Below, one piece after another: positions 23,901 through 35,100 of a DNA stretch of 64,000 nt (the first letter of the stretch is position 1; every line of letters begins with the position of its first letter). Origin of the DNA: Macquaria australasica (lineage: Eukaryota > Chordata > Actinopteri > Centrarchiformes > Percichthyidae). The notes beneath the pieces were generated by a model, which saw nothing but the letters and a program-made list of their open reading frames with translations, was not told where the DNA came from and searched no databases. A program made the translations under genes and the position numbers. Location: NCBI GenBank assembly GCA_005408345.1, contig SEMN01000322.1:62001-126000 (forward strand), read 5' to 3'.

Positions 23901-26900
23901 CAGCATGTATTTTCTTTTACTGACAGAGAAAGCAAAGCCCCAGCCAGCGGTGGATATCGCTAAACTCCTGGAGCAGCTCTTCTCCCAGCGCAGGCCGGGC
24001 ACACTGCCTCCTGATGGTAAAGGTCAGCACCATAGACTGTATATAAAGATGGACGACGCGTCTCCACTTCCTCCCATTGTAAAAAATGAAGCCAAAATAC
24101 CCCGGATACGGGAGCTGCCATCTTGCGCTGGTAACGTCATTTGGAGCCAGAGTCTGCGCAGTAGTGATTGAGTTCCCGCCTATACAGCCACCTGAGTCAA
24201 TCGCATGCACACTCACAGTTGTCAATCATGACGTGACACCCCGTTTTTATAGCATGAAATAACTAATTAAAACCAAACTGATCAGAAAAACGAAAACTTG
24301 AACACACATCAGCGTGATAAGAACTACCTAAACTGACAGAAACCATCTTTGGGAAAAATGTATTTGACGTGTACTTTGACTTTTCAGTTTGGCCCATGTG
24401 CCATCCATTAACATGGAGGAGGTGGGGCTTATGACCACCAGGGGGCGATCGAGATGTTTTGGCTTCACTTTTGGGGAGCTGTCACGTCGTCCATCTTTAT
24501 ATACAGTCTATGGTCAGCACGTTCAGGATGTTGTGTCGCGCAGGGTGTCAGAATAAAGTCTCACAGATTTCCCGATTTGTTACTTTTCTGTCAACACAGC
24601 AGGTGACAGTTATTCGCAGCTGCAGAAAGAGCTGCTTTTGGGATTTTTACAGAATAATCTTTTTTTAGTCTAGAAATCAAGTTAAGAGGATTTAATTCTG
24701 GGGATTTGCAGGCCAAATTTACCAGCCCCTTCTCCATCACAGCACATTCAACGGTACATTATAGGAATCATGCAGAAGACTGTGTTTTACTAGGTTATGC
24801 AAACTTATGCAACATACGGGAAAGCACATGCAATTGCAAATGAACATAGATTAGAAAACATGCTCATGAGTTCCCTGAAGGACAGTCATTTCTACCAGCT
24901 GAGTTAATTAATTAATCCCTCAAATGCTGATTTGTTCTGCTTGTTTTTGCCATGTCTGTGCTGAGTGGTTTTACTCATCCCTCTTCCCCCTTTCTCTATG
25001 TCCTTTACATCCTCTTTTGTCTCCTCTTCCTCTCCCCTTCCTCCAACAGCTCAACCTGCCAAAGCCTCCCCCTCCATGCCTACCAAACCTCCTGCCACCT
25101 CCTCGATGAAGGTCTTCACCTCAAATGTTCCTCCCTTGCCAAAGACAGAGCCAGCAGTGTCTGTCTTTCCTGCTGCTTCTAGTTTTAAACAAGTTGATGG
25201 TGTTCCTACATCCCCTCAACCAAAATCAGTACCTCCAACAAACCCAAATACTTCATATTCCTCTGAAACGCCTCAGCAGTCTCCTCTTGACTTTATTCAG
25301 GCCTTAGGTGCTGATAGCGTCTCCAGTGTGACTGTACCTCCAACCAGCATGACACCTGCATCATTAGGATCAGAAGCAGCTGCAATGGAAATTAGATTAG
25401 AAACCAACGTAGAAACTGCTCCAGAGCCGGTCGAAGAACTCAAAACTGCCACAGTAGTGCTCCACATGTTGCAGAAGAATGTAGAGACGTCATCTTTTTC
25501 AGCTGCTACAGTAGAACCCTTAATAGAAACTACAACAGAATCACCTGTCGAAACACTAGAAGTTAAAGCTGCTGTTGTTGAAGGTCCAGTAGAGCCTACA
25601 GCTGAAGAAGTACAAACCAAAGGTACAGACTCAGGAGTGGTTGATGTCCCACACACTGCCAAAGAAGAACCCTTAATAGAAACTACAATAGAATCACCAG
25701 TAGAAACCAGCCATTTTTCTGTGGAAACACTAGAAACTAGAGCTGCTGTTGTTGAGGGTCCAGTAGAACCTACGATAGACCTCACAGTAGATGTAGCAGC
25801 TCAAAAAGTACCAACCAAAAGCACAGACTCAGGAGTGGTTGACATGTCGCACACTGCAACAGTAGAACCCTTATTAGAAACTACAGTAGAACCATCAGTA
25901 GAGGCCAACACCTCTCCTCTGGAAACACTAGAGAATAGAGCTGCTGTTGCTGAATGTCCAGTAGAGCCTACAGTAGATGCAACAGTCGATGCTCAAGCAA
26001 TACAAACCAACAGCACAGACTCAGGTCCTGTCAACCTCTTGCACACTGCTGAAGTAGAAGCCTTAATAGAAACTGCAATAGACTCATCAGTAGAGGCCAG
26101 CACCTCTCCTCTGGAAACACTAGAGAGTAGATCTGCTGCTGCTGCTGAAGGTTCAGTAGAAACTACAATAGAGGCTGAAGCAGATACAGCAGCTCAAGCA
26201 GTACAAGCCGACAGCACAGACTCCGGAGCGGTTAATGCCTCACACAGTGCCAAAGAAGAGCCGTTAATAGAAACTACAATAGAACCAGCATTAGAGGCCA
26301 GCACCTCTCCTCTAGAGAGTGGAGCTGCTATTTCTGAAGGTACAATAGAGCCTACAATAGAAAATGAAGCAGCTGACAACCTCTCGCGCACTGCCTTAAT
26401 CCAAAATGCACAAGAATCTGCTCCCTTGCCTTTGAAAAATGAAGTAGAATCTACAATAGAATCCACAGTAGAATCATCCTTAGGAAATGTTGCTGTGGAG
26501 GAGGGACTGAAGAAGTCTGAGCAAATGACTTTAGAGTCTGTAACACTACATGCAGTTAAGGTTCTGGTAGAGTCTTTAAAAACTGATGAGCTCCTCCAAA
26601 CAAAATCTATTCTCGATGAAAAGGCAGAAAGACAACTCCAGGAGTTGTCAGTCCAGACGGGGACTGAAGTCGAATACAAAGCTGCAGCTGAAACTGTGAA
26701 TTCAAGTGAAGACGAGAGTCAAATTTTAACTAAAGTTCTTTCAAAATGGGACTCTCTGTCTGACGATCTTCAAGAGTTAGAAGGAGAAAGTGGCACGTTA
26801 GTGAAAGAGCTTCTATGTCATGTTCCTGCAGTGCTTTCCAAAACTCCTGGCATGGTGAAAACATGTTCAGCCTTCGATCCACCTGTAGGAGTGAATGGAG

Positions 26901-29900
26901 ACTCTTTGCAGGTGGAGGAGAAGGGAACCGAAGCAGAAGCCATGACGCTGGAATCGATAACTTTAGCAAAAGTGAAGGCTGAAGTTGGAGGTCTTGAAAC
27001 CGAAATTCTTCTAGAAACAAGGAGTGCTCTAGAGAAAGAAGCTGAGGTATTAGCAAAAGAGGAGAAGATGGAAGTTACAATAGAAGATGTTGCTGTTTTT
27101 GAGGACACAACAGAGGCCGACATTTTAACACTAGTTTCTATCTCTGAAGCCACCGATGCAATAGAAGCCAAGGCTGAAGTTGGAGGTCTTGAAACCGAAA
27201 TTCTTCTAGAAACAAGGAGTGCTCTAGAGATAGAAGCTGAGGTACTAGCAAAAGAGGAGAAGATGGAAGTTACAATAGAAGATGTTGCTGTTTTTGAGGA
27301 CACAACAGAGGCCGACATTTTAACACTAGTTTCTATCTCTGAAGCCACCGATGCAATAGAAGCCGAGACATCTGTTATTTTAGAGGCCATGTTCGGTTCT
27401 GAGCAAGGACCGAGGCAGCCACCTGATGCTTTACTCGTTGAGCAGAAACTGGGGCACCAGGACAAAGCGATTGGTCAGGAAGCAGAAAAAGAGTCCGGAG
27501 AGCGGGAAGGGAGTGTCTTGGAGGCCATGACTCTTGAGTCTGTGACTTTGGCTGAGGTTGAGGCCTCCTTGGGAACTCTGGAGAACGAGTCTCTGAGTGA
27601 AACCACGGATCATCTGGAGAAAGAAGCTGAAAGTCTTGCTGGAGAGAAGAGGGTGGAGGTAGAGGATGGGCTAGCGTCTGAAGAGATGACTGAGGCAACA
27701 GAAGGCCCGATTGGTCAGGAGGTTGTAAGAGTGAATATTTTGGATGGTAAGTTTGACTCCTGTTAGAGACATGAGGAGAAGCAAAGGCAAGACATGCTGA
27801 TTTAAAGGAATAGTTTGACTTTTTTTTTTTTTTTGATTTTCCCCCCAATATTAGATAACAGAGGCAGACATCAAACGAGGGAGAGAGACTGGTATGACAT
27901 GCTACAAAGGTCGAACCGGCGATGTCATGGCAGCCATGCAGCATGCGCCGTAACCATTCGGCTACCAAGGCGCTCCATAGTTTGACATTCTGAAATACAT
28001 TTGTTTGCTTTCTTGCTAAGAGTTAGTTGAGAAGATCAATACCACTCTTGAGTCTGTGTGTGTTAAGTATGGAGCTAGAGCCGGGAGGCAATTAGCTTAG
28101 CTTAGCATAAAGACTGGAAGCATGGGGAAAACGCTAGCCTGGCTCTGTCTACTGTCTGCCTACCAGCAGCTCTAAAGCTCAATAATTAACATGTTATTTC
28201 TCGTTCTTTGATCTGTACACAAACAACATTTCTGTTTCAAATGACAGTTTGTAGTTTTACGGGGGAATTTCATGTTGTAACTATTTCTTCTTTGAGCTAC
28301 ACCCAGTACGCGGTGACGTACTGGGGGGACGAATAAACTGATATTTGGCAAGAAATTGCCACACTATGTAACTCACAAATTGTTGTTTTTACATTTCTGT
28401 TTGTGTAAGGTATGAACAAACTAGATACAACGTATTAACTTGTGAGGTTTAAAGGTGTTGGTAGGTGGATTTTGAAACTTAGGAGAGAGCCAGGCTAGTT
28501 TTCCCCCTGATTCCACTCTTTAAATTAGGCTAACTGTCTCCTAGTGCTCTGCAAGAAAGCTAATAAGTGTATTTCACAAAATGTTTAAATATTCCTTTAA
28601 ATTTTGTGATGAACACTTTAGAAATAGATGCGTTAATTAAAAGTGAGATAACAGCAGAGGAGATGCGAACAGAGCAGAAAGTATTTTGTTATTTTGTTTT
28701 GGTGGTGAATCTGTAGATGCTTTAGAAAGTGGAATCAGCTCTTGTCCTGCAGACATTCATCTGTCCTGTTTCTGGGGTTGTTACCACAGCAACAGTTGAC
28801 ACTGGGTCAGTTGACGTTGATAAAGCGGCTGCAGTGACAGATGATTATCCAGCTACTCCTGCTCTGAAGGAGGTGCTGCTGGGACAGGAGGTGGAGGAGG
28901 CTGAAGCCTTGGGGAATGAAGATGGTGAAGGGACACGGACAGGTGAATACACTTGCAGACACATGCAGATACGTACACAGTCGTTTATATCGGACAGTTC
29001 TACGGCACATGAATTACGCCCAAAACCAACATTCAGTGCCCCTGCAGGAAGTATATAAGCATATCCCACCTGGCCTATAACGGTAAAAAACGTCATCACT
29101 AAACGAAATCTGGACTTTTTGCAGAATTGTCTAATATGAATGTTGTGTGGTGATAGGGTTGGGTTTTAATAGTATTGTTTTCATGTGTTTTTCAGATTTA
29201 GATCCAGTACAGAGACTCTTCCTGGAGAAGATCAGAGAATATGACAATATGCGCAGGTAAAGAGATAAAAGAGGTTTCCCATTATATTCAATAGGACTGC
29301 TGGACTGTCCCTGAACTACCAAAAGACAGGTGGTTGGCTTTTCATTTTGGGACTCAACGCACAGACAAGGGAGTGGTATCGATCTTCTCATCTAACTCAA
29401 AGAGACAGCACATTTCCCAAAATGTTGAACTATTTCTTTAAGGGCCTTGAGTCATTTATTAATGTGTAGGCTTTGAATTAACTGAGCTGCTGTTTCCACA
29501 ACAAACTCCATTCACTGTAGTCATTGCCATCGTATATGTTTATTGTGCTAAATGTAAATGTTAAACTTTGACTCTGTGGGTTCCCATGTGACTTTGAGTA
29601 TTCTCGTGTTAAATATTTTATGCTGCAGTTTTAGCCAGGTCTTTTCTTGTAAAAGGAGATACTGTATCTCGAGACTTCCTAATTAGATAAAGGTTAAATA
29701 AATAATTTTATCACATGGTCTATCCACTTACGTGTACAGTAGCTGTAAAAAGAACGGCTGTTTACACAATTTGCACAGAAGGTCCACTGTGATAACAGTG
29801 TGAGAAAGGGAGGGAGACATGGACCATTTCTGTTTTAATTTCCCCCATCTTCTATCTCTTCTCCTCTCCTTCTGTAAGGTTGAATAGAGGACTGTTGGAG

Positions 29901-30886
29901 GCAGAGCCAGATTACGAAAAATACCTGTCAGAGGAGACAGCTAAGCTCCAGAGACTTTATGGAGGAGGAGACCTGAGCAGCTTCCCTGAGTTCACCTTCA
30001 CCGGTGAGAGAGATGGAGAGATGAGAGATTCAGTCACAGAGTTCTTATGACTTTAAACACGACATTGTATATAGAGCTGTATCAGCTGCAGGTTCTGGAG
30101 GTAAATATCTCTTTCATTTGCTGCAAAGATATTCCCTCTATAATGTGTTTAAAAGCCTTAAACTGAACTACGCAGTTAGTATTTATGAGGTGATGAACGA
30201 CAATGACTAGGTGAACTTTTAATCAGTCATCATCAATAACAAATAGTGCCATGGGGATAATTAGCTTATCACAGATTTATCATTATTGACATGTCGGCTG
30301 ATAACAAGAAGTTGCAGTACAGAAATGCTAAAGATATGTTTTAGAAAAATCATAAATGGTTTGTTTATGTAAAAAAAAAAAAAAAAGAAATTATCTGATT
30401 TTGTAAACTCTCAAATATTGATTGGCATTGCTCTCAAAAATCCAGTAATTATCTGGCTCAAACAAGTCTGTCCCCAAAAAACACAGCATGTCTGATGGAG
30501 TGGATAAGATCTGCGTGGCAACGTAACGAATTTGACTGATGAACTCGCTTTTAGATTAGTGCATAGTGTAATTTTTCAGTAGGGATGTGACAAAAAAAAC
30601 CAACATAATTTCAAATCAAATCTACCTTGTTTGGGTAATACATTATGGCTGATAATCCAATTCCTTATGGAGATTATGAATTGTATTTCTACCTCTGGGA
30701 CATGATGTCAGTTCTACAGCACTGCAGCTTACTAATAGTACTAATACTAAAATACTCATTTTCACTGCACAGACTCATTAAATTATGTACAGAGACTAAA
30801 TAAAAATCAATATGTTCCCAGATATACAGTAAATTACTTCTGCTGTTTTCTCTTTAGAGCCTAAAATGGACCAGGACTCCAAATGA
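20937..30886 (+). CDS. ATP synthase coupling factor 6-like protein with giant acidic insert
   Basis: F6 is a small subunit of the peripheral stalk of mitochondrial F1Fo ATP synthase. Eight coding exons keep frame: 20937-20975, 23261-23360, 23927-24016, 25050-27746, 28790-28942, 29196-29256, 29879-30003, 30858-30886. All together give 1,097 aa. Residues 1-46 form a basic, Arg-rich, Ser-containing leader typical of mitochondrial import (MSAALFRRGTGLC; TALFSSKPSDRK). Residues 1027-1097 form a complete F6 domain (DLDPVQRLFLEKIREYDN, LSSFPEFTFTEPK, where mammalian F6 has DPIQKLFVDKIREY and TFPTFKFEDPK). In between lie exons of 90, 2,697 and 153 nt, all starting and ending in phase 1; the large one codes 899 acidic Glu/Thr/Ser-rich repeat residues. 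Leaving all three out keeps the frame and gives 117 aa, near the 108 aa of human F6. Whether this is the only F6 gene or a paralogue cannot be decided here. Poly(A) signal ATTAAA at 31087. Confidence 0.85.
21047..22270 (+). mobile_element. Tc1-like element, full-length defective copy 2
   Basis: This 1,224-bp element lies in intron 1 of the F6-like gene. Its ends are inverted: TATACCCCGATCAGCC at the left, GGCTGATTGGTGTATA at the right, about 32 bp with a few mismatches, bounded by TA as in Tc1/mariner insertions. It is the same length as the copy at 57770-58993 and is collinear with it in opposite orientation. Confidence 0.95.
21198..22234 (+). pseudogene. Broken Tc1-like transposase (copy 2)
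   Basis: A DD34E-type transposase: helix-turn-helix part (TAALVGCSRSAVVSTYQKWS), first catalytic Asp in WSDESRF, Glu in PPDLSPVEHLWD. Three defects are visible: TGA at 21255-21257, a 1-nt deletion near 21505 that shifts the frame, and the second catalytic Asp changed to His (CAC at 21932-21934, QQHNASCH where copy 3 has QQDNASCH). It cannot be active. Confidence 0.93.
22280..22790 (+). repeat. 'AGTAAAAGTA' repeat copy in intron 1 of the F6-like gene
   Basis: Forward copy starting GTGGTGGAAAGTAACTAAGT and running through TTTACTCAAGTACTG, CAGAGGGAGGTATTGCACG, TTAGTTACTAGTTACTT to ACTAAAGTAATAGATCTGAG. It lies directly behind Tc1 copy 2. Confidence 0.8.
23539..23803. mobile_element. Short MITE-like element
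   Basis: The left end is TAGGGGTGGGCAATAT; the right end ATATGTCACCCACTCCTA is its imperfect inverted match. AT-rich interior without coding capacity, in an intron of the F6-like gene. No target duplication was found. Confidence 0.5.
24031..24512. mobile_element. hAT-like MITE with perfect 28-bp inverted termini
   Basis: The left terminus starts CATAGACTGTATATAAAGAT and the right terminus is its perfect inverted copy over 28 bp (24031-24058 and 24485-24512). Identical 8-bp GTCAGCAC flanks (24023-24030 and 24513-24520) are the target-site duplication; 8 bp is usual for hAT. The 482-bp interior is non-coding. It sits only 6 bp beyond the GT of the donor of exon 23927-24016. Confidence 0.93.
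25503..26410 (+). repeat. About five degenerate repeats of 53-67 aa in the giant exon
   Basis: Each unit follows the plan EPLIETTIESPVE, then S.LETLE.RAAV.EG, then PVEPTI, a variable part, and TDSG.V...HTA. Units begin near 25503, 25660, 25860, 26050 and 26255. They diverge by substitutions and small in-frame length changes, which points to repeated unequal exchange under frame conservation. Confidence 0.8.
26520..27720 (+). repeat. Second repeat family (MTLESVTL units) in the giant exon
   Basis: Units start with MTLESVTLHAVKVL (about 26524), MTLESITLAKVKAE (about 26942) and MTLESVTLAEVEAS (about 27527), each followed by L-E-x-E-x-L and EKEAE words. The middle one contains the recent 195-bp tandem duplication. 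The units look alpha-helical and strongly acidic. Confidence 0.75.
26975..27364 (+). repeat. Near-identical 195-bp tandem duplication inside the coding exon
   Basis: The unit 26975-27169 is repeated at 27170-27364. I find only two differences over 195 bp (one changes Lys to Ile in EKEAE versus EIEAE, one is silent). The unit is exactly 65 codons, so frame is kept. Its near-identity means it arose recently, or the assembly duplicated it. Confidence 0.93.
27801..28601. mobile_element. MITE with TTTAAAGGAATA ends, carrying a nested SINE
   Basis: The left end TTTAAAGGAATAGTTTGAC and the right end ATATTCCTTTAAA (28589-28601) are inverted. The inside carries words common to many fish genomes (TTAGCTTAGCTTAGCATAAA, GACTGGAAGCATGGGG). 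The element is split by the SINE at 27820-27976. A fragment of the same family lies at about 29385-29442 on the minus strand. It lies in an intron of the F6-like gene. Confidence 0.8.
27820..27976 (-). repeat. tRNA-derived SINE nested in the MITE
   Basis: On the minus strand it starts GGAGCGCCTTGGTAGCCGAA (tRNA-like head with A-box) and has a B-box-like GGTTCGACC. It ends in a poly-A tail, seen as poly-T at 27820. Perfect 10-bp flanks ATAGTTTGAC (27810-27819 and 27977-27986) are the target-site duplication. Confidence 0.9.
29385..29442 (-). repeat. Fragment of the TTTAAAGGAATA MITE family
   Basis: On the minus strand it reads TTAAAGAAATAGTTCAACAT, TTTGGGAAAT and GTTAGATGAGAAGATC, matching the left part of the element at 27801. 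Confidence 0.6.
30004..30857 (+). other. Last intron of the F6-like gene, nothing else seen
   Basis: AT-rich intron with a poly-A run near 30370. No repeat termini, ORF or RNA structure are recognised. Confidence 0.6.
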
Positions 30887-31110
30887 TCCATGACGCCTAC
30901 CTCCTGCTCTTTATGCCCATCTTCTCCTTTTGCCTGTCCTCTCTGACTTCCTCCTCCATTACCTCCTCATTTTACTACATGGGAGAACAGAGAGAGGGAG
31001 AGAAGCAGCAGCATAGGACGTTTTTTGAAATGTATTCCTGGCTGTTTGTTTGTACTGTGAAATAATGATAGCAACAAATTTATTTTATTAAAGCAGCACT
31101 TTCAAAAGAG
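30887..31110 (+). other. 3'UTR and poly(A) signal of the F6-like gene
   Basis: After TGA at 30884-30886 the UTR runs to an ATTAAA signal at 31087-31092. The transcript would end near 31110. The next 580 bp to the pdxk promoter show no gene, only a TAGAA-rich simple stretch near 31610-31640. Confidence 0.6.
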
Positions 31111-31689
31111 TACGTCTTGTGTTAGTTCAGGATGCAATTAAAGCATCACACAGAGCAGTCAAGGCCTGAATGAACAGCAGGTGGTGCTGTCAGTTCAATA
31201 TCTGTATTTGGCTCAGTTTATCTCCGTCTGCCTCTGTTTCAATGCATCACACGCTCCCTCTTTCTGTTATTTTTTTCTCTCTTACCTGCATTTGCAGGCT
31301 ATATTTGTCTGCATGTGCGCTCTGTGTCTCCATCACTGCTGGCTGTGTTGTGTGGTGACAGAGGCCGTCTTTGCCAAGTCAGATCCCCCCTCAGTCACGA
31401 CTCTGATAGAGATGGTGTGAGTCACAACCAGACACACGCATACAAAACAAATAAATAAATAAAAAAGCACAGTACCAAACTACATACTAAAAGATGCAAA
31501 GAAATTATATTTCTTTCATTTGTCTTTTGCTTTCCAGGGAGGAGACACGTCCGAGTAATAAATGAATGTAAAACATATTCCAAAATAATTCGGCTATGCA
31601 AACTGGAGTGATAGAATAGAATAGAACAAAATAGAACAAAATTGATAGTTGTCATTCACATTTATTCAACTCCAGCTGTGTTGATCAGG

Positions 31690-32159
31690 ATGCGTTTGTG
31701 AGTGGCCCTGTAGTGACGTCATCCGGTTTAGGCGGTCACTCAGATTGCCTGCGCAGAATCCCGGCGCGCGCGCGTGTATGTATGTGTGTGTGTGTGTTTT
31801 GTCCTTCAACGTTAATGTCGCTGCACTGGGTTTTCTGGTCAGCCAAACGTTAACGACAACACTAACATCACCTTTAACGGTCCTTGCTAAATCGAATCCC
31901 GCTGTTTTTGAGTGTGTGTGTGTGTGTGTGTGTGTGGACCGCCCCCCCATCACACACACACACGCGCGCGCTCACTGATCATCACCCGCTACGACCACAG
32001 CACGCGCTCCCGCACACCGCCGGTTAGCTGGCCAGCTAGCGTTGCCTCTGACTAACCGGCGGCGCCGTCGTCGCGCTGTTATGTGAAGACGCGGTTCTCG
32101 GTGAAGTAACGGATCATCTGCTTCCCCGCCCCCCCCCCCTCGGCTGACCGGGAGCCGCC
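31690..32159 (+). promoter_or_regulatory. pdxk: CpG-rich promoter and 5'UTR of pdxk
   Basis: A perfect cAMP-response-type palindrome TGACGTCA at 31714-31721 overlaps an ETS-type CATCCGG. Then follow a CpG-dense stretch (CGCGCGCGCG near 31763), GT/CA tracts (31910-31965), more CpG-rich DNA and a run of C at about 32127-32139. The start codon context GCCGCCATGG is an ideal Kozak sequence. No TATA box. The transcription start is not defined. Confidence 0.6.
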
Positions 32160-35100
32160 ATGGAATGCCGCGTCCTGTCCATACAGAGCCACGTAGTCCG
32201 GGGATATGTGGGCAACAAGAGCGCCTCGTTCCCGTTACAGGTAAATACAACTTGCATACACCCGTTATCGGACAGCGACGCTCCTGGTTCCCCTGTGCCC
32301 AAAATATCTGACTGCGACTTTCCGTCCGCACCGAAACCGACTGATTTGAAATGCCGATTTTCATGATACGCGCCAATTACGTCGTACGAAGTTCGTACAA
32401 GCCTCGCTAACGGATCAACGGCCATCCGCCTCGACCGCCGCTGGATGAGTTAATTGTATTTTCCCCGCTGCTGTGTGGTGGAAAAGCCCCAAATAACAGC
32501 GTTGTCTCCTGGGTGTCGTGCAGCATCGGTTTCACTGAAAGACGGACAGAAACATCACGGCAGCTAACGTTGCCCTGTTTTATTCGACGATGTCTTACAT
32601 TTAGGCTGTAAATGAAGGAGGATTGTGGCACGACACCTGTCCGATAATGGAGCAAGGTGTTTTTCTGTTTCTGTTTCTGTTTTTATCGTCCAACACGAGA
32701 AAACACGCGCATGCTGTAGAGAGCAGGGAATGACTGGTTTGGCAGAGTTGTGTCGGATAATGGACCTCCTGGTGGTTAATCAAACTGAGTGGTGAGAACG
32801 ATGTTATATGAGGAAGCAAGCTTTTCAGTCAGTTAGCCCGTCAGTGACTTATCTCAGGAAATTAGTACCCAGAACTCGGCCTGTTAACCAGCCAGCCATC
32901 AGACAGACATGGTCATGGTGTGTATGGGAACATCTAGACTGCCTCATGCAGTGATAACCTGCAAGTCAGTACAGGATGGACAAATAATCAATACAACTAT
33001 TTGCTGCTTTGAGTTTGAAGGCTGCTGAAAGTTGAGAAAGATTGTGACTGTTTCATTAGAATAATTGCGCACATGGTACATTTTTCTTGTGTGTGTTTAA
33101 AAAGGCTTAAAGACCACACACTTAAGAGACAACTCTCCCAGTTGTCTATAAAATTCAGTGAAACTGAAAGCAGTTGACATTGCAGTGAATAAAGTTGTGT
33201 ATTATTTACTGCTTTTGAAAAATAAAGTTGCCCTTTTAGATGGGCGTTTTCCTCTTTGCTTACACAAATTGATTGTGGCCAGTGGCTGTCTTGCAATTTC
33301 TCGTACAGACCTAAATGCACTCATATTGCAATTTTAGATAAATGTCTATAAACTGAGAACAGCTGTAACAACCAGTGGCGTCTTACCAAAAGGTCAACCA
33401 ACCAATCAGCCAACAGTCTGGTGTCTTTGGTATTTAATCAAGATAATTGTATCAGAAGTGAACTAACATCAGAAAGGAAATGCAAGCCCTCATCATGACA
33501 TCTTGTTATTGGTGCAAATCTAGTAAGTCCAGCCCTACTATAGTATTGTAATGTTACTGTATCATATCTTATGTCTAGTGTCTGATAAAATTGTACATTA
33601 GGAAACCTCAAACATAGTTCTAAATCACTGCTTAGCTGCAAGCAAGCTGCAAGTGACCATAGCAAGCAATGATTCTTAACAGTATGTTAATGGTTAATCA
33701 CAATAATTGTTAAACTGACTGACAGCTAAAGGTTCTGACCACAGTAGCCAACAGAAGTTAAGAAAACTGATGAGGACTTTCAGTTTTCATGATTGTTTTC
33801 TTTGGTAATGTATGGTATGGTATCGGCCACTTTTTATCGTATCAGGGTGCCTCTGTACATTATCATTTATGTGACTCCCACTTCTCAGTGGGTCATATGA
33901 AGAAAAACGAGGGTAGTAGGCATCAGTCAATTAACCTGAATAACACAGTGGATTGTAAAGTGCAGATGGAGAACTGTTGAGTACATCCTGTGAGTGGCTC
34001 AACATGTGTCTTGTTCTTTAGCTTAATAATAGGAACTAGTGACTTTAATGTGGAGTCATTACCTACATTAACAGCAGTAATAAAGCCCTTACCTAAAGGT
34101 AGACTTTACTGAGTGCTTTACAAGAAGGCATGGCCACGAGAATACGGAGCCAAAAAGAGCAAATGCATCCAAAACGAGTCATTGATTTGATATTATGTGA
34201 CACAGAGGGTATTAGCTCCTCCCGGCCATGAAAGTGATAGTCATTTCCCTTTATGATCCGTATTGTTGACAGTAGGATGAAAACAGTGATTGCTTTGGGT
34301 CTATAATTACCATAATGATGGTGATTGTTATGGTTTTATATTTTCCACCAGCAGCGGTGTGGCAGTCCGTAGTGGTGGCGAGGCTAGTATAGCCCTACAC
34401 AAGTACATGTCCCATCATCCTGAAAGACAGTCACTTGTTGTGAGAAGTGCCGAGTCTATTTTTAGCCTGCTGCACCCCCCAGGATGTATTTTGCGGTTAT
34501 CCTAATAGCTGCTGGGCATTGATGCATGTCACCAGGATTCAGTGCAGCCATTAACGTTCGGCTACTACGGCTGATTAAGGTCTGCCTGTACCCGGCTAAT
34601 ATAAAAATAATGTTTACCACTAGTGCAGCTTACTAAAGCTTAAACTAGACACTGATATTAACCAGCACATTGTATTAAACCTACAGCTTAACCAAAGCAG
34701 CTCACTGTCAACATTATTAAGTAGGACTAATTGATGCATGTGGCTTTCTAAAGACATTAGGAATTTTTGTAAGTGTGTTAGTACAGATGAGTTAACACTT
34801 TATTGATCTTCAGTGAGATAGATGGTTTAATAAATTATTGTTGCACGGCCCCTAACAAATAAATAATAAAATAAAGATAGTTATTCTATTGAAAATTTGA
34901 GAGTTATGTCAAGTGTCATAGCCTTAGTGAAAAAGACTAGAGAAATGCCAGTTTTACAATCACCAAATATATTGATGCCTAAATAGAAGTATAATAGTAT
35001 TTACCAGTACCAATAGTTTTTCAACAACCCATAGTAAGGTGATATTTACCCTGTTTTATTATGCAGACAGTATCAGTAATAAAGCCTTCACAGGTCTTTT

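Noticed and set aside
25297..27465. Several minus-strand ORFs of 108-215 aa opposite the giant F6 exon
   Set aside because: They mirror the biased GAA/ACA-rich codons of the plus-strand exon and have no promoter or splice support.
23927..30886. NDUFV3 as the identity of the mitochondrial gene with a giant exon
   Set aside because: The design is alike, but the C-terminal exons match F6 (DPVQRLFLEKIREY, SSFPEFTFTEPK) and not the conserved NDUFV3 end.
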